A stretch of 64,000 nucleotides of DNA from Salminus brasiliensis (Eukaryota > Chordata > Actinopteri > Characiformes > Bryconidae), in the NCBI RefSeq assembly GCF_030463535.1, contig NC_132892.1:33162932-33226931 (forward strand), read 5' to 3'. How positions within the stretch are numbered: the stretch's first letter is position 1; each line of letters opens with the position of its first letter. The notes under the pieces were generated by a model, which made no database searches, was not told the origin of the DNA, and saw nothing but the letters and a program-made list of their open reading frames with translations. Below are positions 1-13,365 of the stretch, piece by piece. The position numbers and the translations under genes are program-made.

Positions 1-409
1 CCAAATAATTGTATGAAAAAGAGTACATATAATTGACACATAGTCACATAATTTTTTTTTTTAAATACTGTGTTATACTGTGACAGAGCCTCATATATCA
101 AAAATACCATGACACCACACTGCCAAAAGAACAGGTACTGAACAGGTTACATGTTACAAATACAAAATATAGATATGACTGATGATTTTATACCTTGTAG
201 TGGTTAGATAAGTTACTATGTTACTAAGTTACCTTGTAGTTTTAGACAAGTTACTATTGCCTTAATAGTTATGTACCATAAACAACCATTACTTACTGAC
301 TATTTACTTATTACACACCCTGTATTTACTGTACCATAAATTACATGCAAATCAAAGATTCAATATTAGGTATTTTTATATTTTTTAATTATGCAGTTTT
401 TTTACTTAC
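1..409. other. intron of the left ADGRE-like gene, no exon seen
   Basis: AT-rich sequence to the left of the last exon recognised in the first receptor gene. No further exon with good splice sites is visible on the minus strand, so the rest of that gene (stalk, GAIN, seven-helix part) should lie beyond the window edge. Confidence 0.5.
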
Positions 410-3400
410 CTGGCATTTTTTTGGTTCTGTAACAGGAAAATCTGAAAACAAGGAGATACACTGATTTACATCTGCACAGCTAGCAAATTACCTCTCTAGG
501 GAAGAGTGGTAATGAGAACCAATGTGTATTTGAGTGATAATAAAAGTTAATCAAAATGTAATAATCCAGCCAATCACATAACAGTTTTATTTGAACATAT
601 TTGACCATATCTTTCAAGCAAGAAGCACAATCAGCACCTGTACATCCAAATGAGTCTCCACTGGGTTGGAAGCCAACAGGAATGGAAAGACCGGCATCAC
701 ACTCACAACTGCCGCGAACAACACTGCAATGAGCGTTTTCTCCACAGGATGATTTAATGCAAGATGAATGACCTTTGGAGAAAGATTTTACTTAGTTTAT
801 CTTGACAACAATTTTATATATAGCTCACTAGTGATGATCCAGTAAATTGAAATGGGGGAATAAATCTGGGAACACTGAGCCACACCAAGCTTCTAACAGA
901 GAAAACAATGATGTCTACAGTTTCACTGTTGGTTTACATATTCTACTATTCTACTGACGTACAATGATAGCAACATCAAGTTAGCATGAGCCAGAGATCA
1001 TCTATTCAAGTTCTACTTTCATAGATTTTTCTTATGGCAGTGCCAGAAATTCTCTTTCTGAACAAGAAAACAAACAATTTAGGATATCAATTACACATCA
1101 CTTGCATTTTATTTAAAAAAACTACTTGGTCAAATATTGTTGGAAATGCAAAGGCTCACAGAAAGTTCTGATTCTACACACTGATAAGTTTCCCAAATGT
1201 TCCCAAAGTTTTGAACGTTTATGAAGCTTTGCAACTTCTATAAACAAAACCCCAGGATATTGAAATGTACTCACGTGAGGCATACAGTCCATTGGTTGGA
1301 GTCAGATAGTAGAGGATCAGTCCTCCACCACAGTCACGAGTGTCAACACCTTTCTGAGCACACATGGTTTTGGAACTGCTGAAGACTGTATCACATGTAT
1401 ATAGCTTAATGTGTGTGGAACTGTTGTAACTGGAGAATTCAGAGGTCGGAGTAATTTTGGTGTCAGGACAGAATTGGACTATGCGATCTCCTCCAATGCC
1501 AGTGAAGTTGTACCACCCCTCTTTTAGGTTACTGTCACTCTTTGCTGCTCCAGAAAAGAAGAAGCCAACGTTCCTCCATGGATCACTCAGAGTTCTGAAA
1601 TTCTGGCAAGGATCTGGCAACCATACATATACTGATTGGTGAGCTCCATATGCAAGTAAAGTAATAAAGTACGGTTTTACAACTTAACTTTTAACTGTTG
1701 TGTATTTAAACATATTCAGTAGATGTTATTTCAGTAAATGCATTCTCCTTAATGCCCATCTCTAGCATGCTTTTTTTTTATCACAATGGCTGTTTGTGGT
1801 AAGTGTAAGTAGTAGTAGGTTTCTAGAATTAGTAGTTTGTGGTAAGGTAGTTTAGACCATGCCATCAGCATGTGATTATTTGAGGGAGGACTGTAAGAGA
1901 GATGAGAGAACTCTTAGCTTAGGTGGCTTCTGACTTGTGGTGGGAAGCTAGTCCCTCCTCTGATAGGTGTAGCCAGAAACGAGATATATGTCCAAGTCAA
2001 AGGGAGGAGACAGAGTGGTGGAAGACTTTGTCATAGACATGTGAACAAAGTAGAGATGGTTTTTATAGGACATTAGATTGGAAAAAGAGGCTTCAGGCAT
2101 GTTTCTCCTCCCAAAATGATGTTATTTCATAACACAACTCAAAACAATAAAAATAAAGTGCTAACTGTCAAACACACAGATCTGAAACACATAACACTAC
2201 CCTAGCAATAGCAATGTGACAGTGAACATATTTTCCATGTCGGTGAACTTTTTTTTTACTAAATATTTTAGGACACAAGTTCCATTATATCATTTTCCAT
2301 GGTATATGGAGTTTCTAGTGATATTTTAGAAAACCACAAAAGACAGCATAACAATCAATAACAGTATATTCAATTCAGTTGAATTCATTTAATCAACTGT
2401 ATGATTTTCTGTGTAATGGATATAAGGAACCAGAGAACTAGTATCACTAACATCAGTGCTGCCTAATAATTGGTGAATATAAGTATACTTACCATTAGTA
2501 GCACAGTGTGCCACTGTAGATAGCAGGAGTGCTGTGATCCCTGGTGGAAAGATATAATAATTACTATGCATTCCACACATAGTGTGTATAAGAAGATCTT
2601 ACTGAATACAGAAACAAACTGGGACTACTGTTTTGTTTGTGTTCTTGTCTCCTCTCTTGTCTTCACCCTAGTTCTGCCTAATTATTAATGTTCCCACCAG
2701 TGTATTCTGTTTAGCCCTGTTCCCCTTGTTATCCTCCCTAGGTGTTCCTGGTTGTGCTTTTTTACCCGTGTTTGCTCTGTTCCTGGTTGATGTTCATATC
2801 TATGTTGTTTGTTCGACATGTTTGTTCCCGTTATTTTGGTTTCCTTCTGCATTGTGTTTCTGACATTTTGTTTTTCTTGCTTTATTCTTTTTATTTTTTA
2901 TTATTATTTCTTTATTGTTCTTTTTTGTTGTTTGTTTTTGTGTTCCTGGCGTGGAAACAGTGACTCTTCTCAGTTCTGGAAGTTCAGTTTAAGTCTCTTA
3001 AATGGGTAAATAAAGTAAACTAGCACTTGCATCACCTGTTACACTTCTGAACTCTCACCTCAGAATGGAAACTCAACACCCTCTAGGTCCTGTCTTTTTG
3101 ACCCTCAGTAGAGAATCTCTCTAGATCTTATTGGTCATATTTTCTGAACTCTAGTCTAGGTACAATTTCTCTTCAGATTGTTCAGTTCTTCTGAACTCTT
3201 ATCTCAGTAAATAATCTCTCCAGATCCTCTGGGTCCTATCTTCTGAAATATCATCTTGCTTCTTAATATATTATTTTTGTATATCTACTCAAACTATATA
3301 TCTACTCTTTTCTTGAAAAGATTCTTTTATTTGTTTATAACTGTTTTTCAGCTACTCTGACATTTTTTTCCTTTGATATTACTTTGCACATAATATGTAT

Positions 3401-4229
3401 GGATATGTACATATTTCTCTGCTGCATTCGAAGATATATGTATACACAACACAACAGTTGCAAAACATCTTTGATCATACAATTTTTAACATCCAACAAG
3501 CCTTGTTTTAAATTATTTTGAGACAATTACATTTACATTTACATTGACAGCATTTCGCAGCTGCTCTTCTCCAGAGCGACTAACAGAAATGCTTTACTGT
3601 TCACTCAGAAAATACCCTTAGCTTCCAAAATGGACTAAGCTTAGATACTACTAAATACAGAAATCAGTATCGAGACCACAATACTTGACACTACACTTCA
3701 GCAAGTGACTCCATTCGGACACCCGGAGGAGGTTCATTCCACCACATCGGGGCAAGTTCAAGTGAAAAACATCTTTTAAGGTAGCAATTATATGAAAATA
3801 TCTCAAATAAAGCATTTCCGTCTCCAAATCATGAGTATATTAACACAATGTAAATGTCTCAGACCAGTAAAAAATCATGGGCAATAAAGGCCATAGCTTC
3901 TAGGAACTGATATAATGATCATTTCTGGACTCAAATCTCTCGAATTAGGTTGGGCTTGTTAATCAGATTTGGAAGTCATTGGCTAAAACTAGCCTTTATT
4001 GGTCCTTCTCTATCAAGCAAAGCATGTAAATCAAGACATTCATGAACCGTTTAAACCCTAAAAGCACAACACCTTAATTCCTCATACCAAAATTACAAGT
4101 TACTGAATATTTTATAGTAGTTAAAATATAATTGTTGCTGAAAAAGTACAGCATTGGCTTCAAGAGGTTAAGGAAATGATGTGATTAGATCAACAAAAGA
4201 GCATACTCACATGATAGAAGTGGACTCAT
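410..4229 (-). CDS. ADGRE-like adhesion GPCR, 5' part (SP, D8C, EGF), cut by window edge
   Basis: Five exons on the minus strand join in frame: 4211-4229 (start codon), 2493-2540, 1275-1631, 638-772 and a 17-nt microexon 410-426. All have GT-AG borders, in phase 1 until the microexon, which ends in phase 0. Exons 1-2 give a short hydrophobic signal peptide. Exon 3 encodes a D8C domain (eight-cysteine domain of GP2 and uromodulin): PDPCQNF, DPWRN, EGWYNFTG, IGGDR, CGGGLILYYL. Exon 4 is EGF-like (SSCGENAHC, GSCECDAG, GFQPSGDSFGC). The microexon gives EPKKCQ, the counterpart of the 29-nt exon in the neighbouring gene. Exon lengths and phases match the complete ADGRE-like gene to the right, so this is very probably a tandem paralogue whose GAIN and seven-helix exons lie off the left edge. 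The family works as cell-surface receptors, mostly on leukocytes. A GP2-like secreted protein is the alternative, but the shared architecture argues against it. Confidence 0.8.
3529..3795 (-). repeat. 3' end of L2-like LINE, minus orientation
   Basis: Starts with an ATTTACATTTACATT tail followed by GCATTTCGCAGCTGCTCTTCTCCAGAGCGAC, a decayed form of a common teleost LINE 3' end; related copies lie near 22.4 kb and 31.3-32.5 kb. It sits in intron 1 of the left ADGRE-like gene. Confidence 0.6.
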
Positions 4230-4304
4230 CTCTCCTCAGTGTGGTCTCAATAGAAGTAACCGAACAGAAAACAGTGAAGAAGCATCCAGCTCAGTGTAAC
4301 CGAC

Positions 4305-4328
4305 CAGCTAATGACATCCTCAACAGGG
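4305..4328 (-). promoter_or_regulatory. conserved upstream block of ADGRE-like gene 1
   Basis: On the minus strand TGTTGAGGATGTCATTA lies about 85 bp before the start codon. The right-hand paralogue has TGTTGATGATGTCATTA at the same place, and the sequence between block and ATG is also alignable. This is probably core promoter or 5' UTR kept after duplication; no function is shown. Confidence 0.5.
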
Positions 4329-4742
4329 CATTTGTTTTTTTTTCATTTCATAAACTGTAGATCTATTTCACTGTAAAATAACCTGCATATTTTGTGTGAC
4401 TGAAGCAGGCATCAGTCAAATATTGTGGCCTTCCTGCCTGTAAACATCCGTGTAGTTTGCATCTTCCTCCACAATGTTTGTTTAATGCCAAAGGTAAGAA
4501 ATGTTCATAGCATGCCACTCCATCCAATAGCATAAGCCATTACATTAGACTCCCTGATTAAAACTAATAAATGATACATCAATTCACAAAAAAAAAACAT
4601 GAACTTTACTGGAACTTAAGAAGGAAAATAAATCTTGACCTTTATTGGATTTTTATTGTTCTATTTATCATTAAAGAACTAATAGAACTCGTGTTGCAAG
4701 GTTTTAAAATGGGAGATGCAAGGTTTTAGTATGGCAACTGTC

Positions 4743-6209
<1,467 letters not shown>

Positions 6210-6266
<57 letters not shown>

Positions 6267-6281
6267 ATATATATATATATC
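6210..6281. repeat. (TG)n-(TATG)n-(TA)n microsatellite
   Basis: A compound simple repeat that begins within the right terminus of the Tc1-like element, probably seeded by its GTGTG end. Confidence 0.95.
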
Positions 6282-7352
6282 AGAATTTCATGATGTATGG
6301 ACTAATAGAAATTCTCCAAAATAACATGGAATAAAATGTATAACTGTTCCAAAAAAAAAAACTGTTTAGGCTTAGTCTCCTTCAAAGTTTAGCACTTCTT
6401 TTAAAATTACAATTTTAACAGATAAAACATAATGTGTTTATATTTGCAATGTCACATTTATTTATTGCTTTGCAATCTTTTAAATTCAGTAAATAAACAG
6501 TAATTATGCTTTAGCAAGTACAGAAGTGTATCTGTGTAGTGCATGTGAACTTATTTACATTCACTTCATCAACAGTACATGTCATTTTACTACAGTTGCC
6601 CAAACATTTACATATGACTGTGAAGTTCTTGGATTACACAGTTAGAAGTTGATTGTCCAGTCACCTTAAAAATGACTTCATGTAGTAGCAAGCAATTGAA
6701 TGGGGTTTGTTTAACTGAGATTATCATTTTGAAGCAAATAATGGTTCGTTCAAAGTAGAATAAAGACATTTACATACTTTACATAACATGGGTGTAATAG
6801 GTTATTTAAATGTTTTTTTTTTTTTTCAATGAAGATACAGCCCTGTGAAATGTTCTGTCAGATTCAGCAATGAGTTGCTAGTCTGAATATTATGTAAATA
6901 AGCAAGCTGAAAGAGCCACAGTATGGAAATGGAAAATACTGTAATAAATAAGTACTGTAAGTAAATATTTATTTATAAATAAAACACAAGACCTACTTGA
7001 TGTTTTGGAGAGCTGTTACTGACCCAGACGTCTAGAACAGTTTGGTTCTTGTCAAAGTGTTTCAGATTTTTATGCTTGTCAATTAATGTTGTGCTATATT
7101 AGCATAAGCACTCCAAAAAACAGGGGAATGGCCATGTGAATGTTTCATAATTCAGTAAATAATTATATGTCATGTGTTCAAATCCATGATTCTAGCAGCT
7201 CAGTTTTGGTAGATAAAATCAGAACTTTTGAACAGTGTGTCATTGTACTGTAGGGGTAGAGGTAAAATAAGTAAACAGAAATCAAAGTATTGTTGAGTCA
7301 TAAACCTCATCTACATTGCTATATCTACAAACAGTAGGTGGCAGTATTAAAA

Positions 7353-7650
7353 GGGGCAGTGGTGGCTCAGCGGTTAGAGCGCCGGGATATCGATAACAGG
7401 GTTGTGGGTTCGATTCCCGGGCTCGGCAAGCTGCCACTGTTGGGCCCTTGAGCAAGGCCCTTTACCCTCTCTGCTCCCCGGGCGCTGGAGTTGGCTGCCC
7501 ACCGCTCTGGGTGTGTGTGTGTACTCACTGCCCCTAACACGTGTGTGTGTGTGAGTGTGTGTTCACTACCAGATGGGTTAAATGCGGAGGACACATTTCG
7601 CTGTACAGTCCACACTGTACAGTGACGAATACGTGCACCTTTAAAAAACA
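7353..7650 (+). repeat. tRNA-derived SINE
   Basis: The head is tRNA-like, with an A box TGGCTCAGCGGT (7363-7374) and a perfect B box GGTTCGATTCC (7407-7417). It is followed by the body typical of otophysan SINEs (GGGCCCTTGAGCAAGGCCC, TGGCTGCCCACCGCTC) and the end ATGGGTTAAATGCGGAGG. Relatives lie near 8.45, 24.1, 54.7, 55.95 and 59.25 kb. It lies downstream of the right ADGRE-like gene. Confidence 0.85.
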
Positions 7651-7764
7651 AAAAAAGAGAAACCTTTAAAATAAATTATATTTTGACAGGACAGTGCTGA
7701 CTGTATGTTGTTATGGAACATCTATGTAGAAACTGGCCATTTTTATTCTTCTTGTTCTGTCAGT

Positions 7765-7925
7765 TAATGTTCTATCTTTTTTTTTTAATGGGATGTTTTT
7801 CCTTGCCACTTTCACCACTGGCTTGCTCAAAAAGGCTCTGACCTACATCTCTGTAAAGCTGCTTTGTGACAACATCCGTTGTGAAAAGTGCCATGTAAAT
7901 TAAATTTAATTCAATTGAGTTGAAT
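7765..7925 (-). repeat. dispersed teleost repeat, minus fragment
   Basis: On the minus strand this reads as the TTTACATGGCAC...AAGCAGCTTTAC...TGGCAAGGAAAAAC type of repeat, of which a longer plus-strand copy lies at 14518-15085. Confidence 0.55.
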
Positions 7926-8201
7926 GAAACTTCTATACAGAAATCTTTCTCACAATCAATCTGGTAGGTAATTGGAGGAAGCAAAAAAGGAGGAGCCAAA
8001 AGTATTTAAATATGCACATAAATATGTAAAAGTATGCCCATGTACTTCAAAAGGTACTCAAAGTATTATAAGCGTAACATTTCTATTCATTTTAAAACAC
8101 AAATGATCACACCACACCACTCTGGTCGTTTAACACAACTGTAACTTTTAATTCAAATACAAATGATTACATTAATAGAAAAATGGAAGTGGACCTCCTC
8201 C

Positions 8202-9457
8202 TCACTTCTTTTTGGTTGCTGTGGGGGTGATGGACTTGCAGCAAGAGCAAACCACACCCAGCCACTTTCTGTAATGCTGCCTCACCTGAAAGAAAAGTGT
8301 TGAGAAGACTAAACATTTTCCTTTCAAAGAACCCATTTTAGTGCTATATAGAACACATTTACTATATAGAATATATGTTCTTCTATAGAATAGACTATAT
8401 AAAATGTATAGACTTTATCAAGAACATATATTTCAGTTTGATTACAGGGTTGTGTGTCTCTAAGTTGCTACGGCTTGAGCAAGACCCTTAACCCGGGACT
8501 GCAGTATTGGCTGCCCACCGATCCAGGCATTTGTGCTTATAAGTGCAGCAAATCAACGTAAAGTGAGTATACGTATTCGTTTAACCCTTCATGGATATTT
8601 TGAACCCTGACTGTATAATTACACTGACCCTGTATTGATTTTAGAAATCCCCAAAAATATCAAACTTGTCCATTTTATGCATCTTATACTTCCTAAAATG
8701 AATTAATATCTATTTGACTCATCAAAACTAGTGGGATGTTGGGAGAATGTTAATGGACTGTTCTGTATAAACTGATTGGAAACATTAGAAATCCCAAAAG
8801 GTTCCGTAAGTGATGCATCACCTCTTCATTAAGAACACAGTGGACCAGAAAGATGAAGGTACCCTGCTGGGAGTTAAGGAACACGAAGACAATCTCCAGA
8901 ACATTGCTTCTATCTGTGAATAATCCCAGACTCCAGGTGCAGCCGAGGATGATGAACTGGAGCAAGGTTTTAAAGACAAGAATTCTAGAGGGAGAAAAAG
9001 AGAGAGAGCTTAATGATGCAATGATGGTAAATCAGGTGAGCTGCTGCTGCTGCTGCTGCTGCTACTGATGGAGCTGAACACATCCTCCACGCTGTGCTGG
9101 CTGGATTGGGGGGCGTCCAGGAGAAACCTGGAGGAACCGAGCTCTGTTCTTCAGACTAGCTCACCGACAAGATCTCACTACTTTCTTCAGAATGAGAAGC
9201 TCTAGTTTCTCCTTTTTACTGGATCTATGTTCACCTGCATCTGTCCTTATACAGGAAAATTACTAAAGGTATTATTTTTTCTTATTGCTGAGAGAATATA
9301 TAATAAATATATAAATGAAGGCATCAGTATGTGTGTGTGTTATGTGGTTACCGGGTCTCTCTGAATTGAGAGACCTCACACTTCAGGCTTGCCAGTGCGT
9401 ATTTGAGCATTATGATGATCACAATGAACAGGAAAAGGTTGGCCTGCAACATATGAA

Positions 9458-9491
<34 letters not shown>

Positions 9492-10469
9492 GTCATGAAA
9501 ATGAGAAATTGCATAGGAAGTAATCGAAACTAATCAAAAAATACAAATGTGTGAATTTCTGTCAATTTTGAAAATATAAACAAGTGATGAATCCTCTACA
9601 GAGACACAATTCAGCACAATTACTACTTATTTACTTTATTTAATACTAATTGTAATAAAGTCGGAAAATGTAAACATAAAATGAGTCCGCTAATGCACAT
9701 TTTACATGTTATCCTATATCAATAATTTAGTAAATGCATAGAAATTGCATGTGATGTATTTTCAGAAGACATCTACAGGAATAATGTCATAAGTTTCCTC
9801 TAGAGGATTTTTTCACTTATTTATACTTTAACAAATGACCTAAACATATGATTTAACAAGGTTGCCAAGATATTTGCACATGCATATGGTTGTACATAGC
9901 GTAGTTATCTCCAACCAGAATTATTATTAATAATAAGTTCACAAGAAGCTGTGTGAGACTGTACAGAATGATCTACCAGCCAGGATAGGACCTTGAGGAC
10001 ACTGTGAGATAGTGAGCAAACCTAGAGAGGTCTCAGGAAGTAGGACTTACCACCAGAATGACGCAAACAGGAGCCAGGAAACTCCAGATGAAGTTCTTGT
10101 CTGTCTTAAGCCAGCATCTACACAGAACAATGCCCAGAAAATACACAAGGAATTCAGATGTTCTTAGATGATCACATGTTCAGGTCTGAGAGATTAAACT
10201 AGAGGTTACAGCACACACTTTCTGCTCACACTCACTGTTCACTGCCGTATCCTTCAGGAAACAGTCCAACAGACACGCCCACCACAACCAGGGGAATAAT
10301 GTATCCAATCACGATCAGACATTTCCAGCCGAGAATCTCCTTCTGCTTGGATCTGATCTTTGTGAGGTTCTTCACTGAGATGAAGAGCAGCACAGCTTCA
10401 ATGAACATCCACACAAAAGCAGAGAGGAAGAGGAAGTGCAGAACACCTGCCAGCACTGCACACAACAAC

Positions 10470-10506
<37 letters not shown>

Positions 10507-13330
10507 TTGTGCTTTTAACATACAATATATAGACAAAAGTATTGGGACATTTGCTCATTCGTTTTTTTCTTCTGAATTAAGGGGTTAAAAAAGAGTTTAT
10601 CCTGCATTTCTGTACATTAGATTTTCTATAAGACTAGATATTGGAGGAGCATTGCTGTGAGGGTTTGATTGCATTGAGCGACAAGAGCATTACTGGGATT
10701 AGTCAGGATATTGGATGATCACAACCCCACCTCATCACCAACTCATTCCAAAAGTTATGGATTCTGCATCATAATTCCATAGAGAACAGTCCCACTGCTC
10801 CACTGCTCAATGCTGGGGGGGCTTTACATTTGGACATATATGTAGCTATAGTATGTCAGTTGATGCAATCTGATTGCACTTTAACTCTTAGTGTAATTAT
10901 GAGTGGGTTGAATAGGAGGTTTGAGTCACCACATGTGTGGTCACTGCTGTTCATTCTTGTTATATGCCACATTTGAGAGCCCAAATGCATCAAATGCTAT
11001 TTTCATTGTTAATATCCAGTAAAAAAATATTGTTGAGAGTGAGACATAAAGGATGTCTATGCTATATGATGACCCACTGAACCCCCGCGGCTGGGGATCA
11101 AAAAACCTTACTCCGGGAATAAGTTTGGAGGTTAGTTCCAGGTGCTATCACAGGATGGTCACTCCAATTCCTACTCAGCACCAATTGGCTCAATGGCTAA
11201 ACTGCACAGGGTGGTGGTCATCAGGAGGGTCAGTCCATTCTGTATCAGTGGGAGTACCAGGCTGTATCCTTTGTGCACCTCATAAGCCTAGATTGACTTA
11301 CTGTTAGTAACAGAAATTACAGTATAATCTTTACAAAAGCATGTCTCTAAATCTGACTTTCAGACCAAGTGCCAGCATGACAGCTGTCAGCTATAAAAAT
11401 TGAGCAGCACTTTTAGGATTATTTGAACTATTTGGAAATTTGTCATTTTACCATTGATAGATTTCTAGGTCCAACATTGAGCTATTTAAAGATACAATTT
11501 CAATGACACTTCCAGAACTCTTTTTCTATTGGGGCTTTAGGTGGTATTTTTGAGCAGATACCGCTAGAAAATGTCTACTAACTCTTTATGGAATGGGATA
11601 ATGAAGATGAAATGAACAGAATTTCATTTTGAACAGTGTCTACTGAGTTACATTCTTTCGATGAAGATGTACACAAGTGATTACACTCACCTTATGAGGT
11701 TTAATGTGCTGAATGAGATTCTGAGTGATCAGAAAGAGGAGGTGAGCTAGCAGCAGGCTTACACACAGGTTGATAAGAGCTGTGTTGGTCAACCTCGAGC
11801 CCCGCAGACAAAAGGCAATGGTCAACAAAGCCAAGCTCAGGAACACCAGACCAACTGCCACAGCTATTAAGCTGAGCAGCTCAGCAGCCCCGAATTGGTT
11901 TCTCTGCAAATCAACATACCTTCAGGAATTTAGCCATCAACAGTTATCCACTGGTTTACAGTCAGTCAGAATAGAGCATTAAAGAAAGTAATTTGTGTTG
12001 ATTATTAGTTCAAAATAGTTAATCTGGTTGATACAAGAAGTAGGTCTAGATCATCAATTTTGAAGAGGTGATTGAGTGGCACACACAATATTTTCATGTT
12101 CAGAGCATTAAAGGTTTTCATGGAACCTTCCTGACCTTACTGAGAACCTGCTGCTCTAGTTATCATAATCCCTCTTCCTCATCATTGTTTGCATCTGTGT
12201 ATTGTCTATTGTGTTTCTTAGTCAAACGCATAAAATAAATGCTGAGCAAAGTAAAATGATCAGCACCTGCCATCCTATGGTGGTGAAAAGCTCACCAGTC
12301 TCTCCTAATTTATACATGTTGTTGGTAAAAGCCAATCAAAACCTACATGTAAATAATATGCTACTTCATAATATCCATACATAATAGGAAAATCTGGTAA
12401 AATGGACTGACATGCTAAATATTTACACACATTTTTTAGGTTGGATTAATCACTTATAGCACTTGTATAGCAGACATTATGGCTCTGTCCTTCTTAATTG
12501 TTTGATTCCAATATTCCAATATTCACTTTTTCATTTTAGGATTGACTTATTAACATAACAGAATTACAACATTTGAACCATAAAAATACCTATTTGGTTT
12601 ACAGAATATAATTTCCATTTCAATCTATCGATGCATTGATTTACAAGTGAAGTAACTTATTAAATTACACTTTCAGAATATGTGAAAAGCACCAAATCAC
12701 AGTACTTAGTTTAGCTAGTCTGAAAAACAAAGCTTGGTTCCAGGTTTCTCCTAGCCGGCCCCAGTCCAGCCAGCACAGCGTGGATTTACCAAACCAGGTG
12801 TTGATAGGAGGAGAACTCTAAATAATACTATTTAATAATAATAATTTAGCAATACTACTCAATTGAGAGAGCTTGTGATATGTTTTAATGAACAAAGTGA
12901 TGGAAAACAATAACTTTTAGTGATAACACTTTTAGTGATAAACACTTACTGCCCTGTTAAAAAATTTATTCTAATTATTATTTAAATTTTCACAGGTTTC
13001 TAGAACTTTTGCACATTTCCCCCTAATATGTACCTGAGTTACTCCCTTCGTTTTCTATGCTGATCACTTACCTGAACTGGCTTAGACTGCATGATAATAG
13101 CATAGGTTGACAAATGAGCACAGGTGCATGTTGTGTAGTTTCTGTCCGTGTACGTGATGTTACATTCATCTATAACCCATTCTGTTTCATTCCAGTACAC
13201 ACAGGAAAGAACTCCATCTGGCTGTAACTCCTTTCCAAAAGAGACAGAAGAAAAAATCAGAAAATATGAATGTGGATTTACTTTCATCAGTTTGTATCTC
13301 CTAAACTTTGATTTGTTAATGAACTACTAC

Positions 13331-13365
<35 letters not shown>

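Noticed and set aside
7353-7430. tRNA gene
   Set aside because: A and B boxes are present, but the acceptor stem does not close and the sequence continues into a SINE body seen in several copies.
9038-9063. CTG run as a coding polyleucine or pathogenic-type expansion
   Set aside because: It is short, intronic and part of a dispersed repeat whose other copy also carries a CAG/CTG run.
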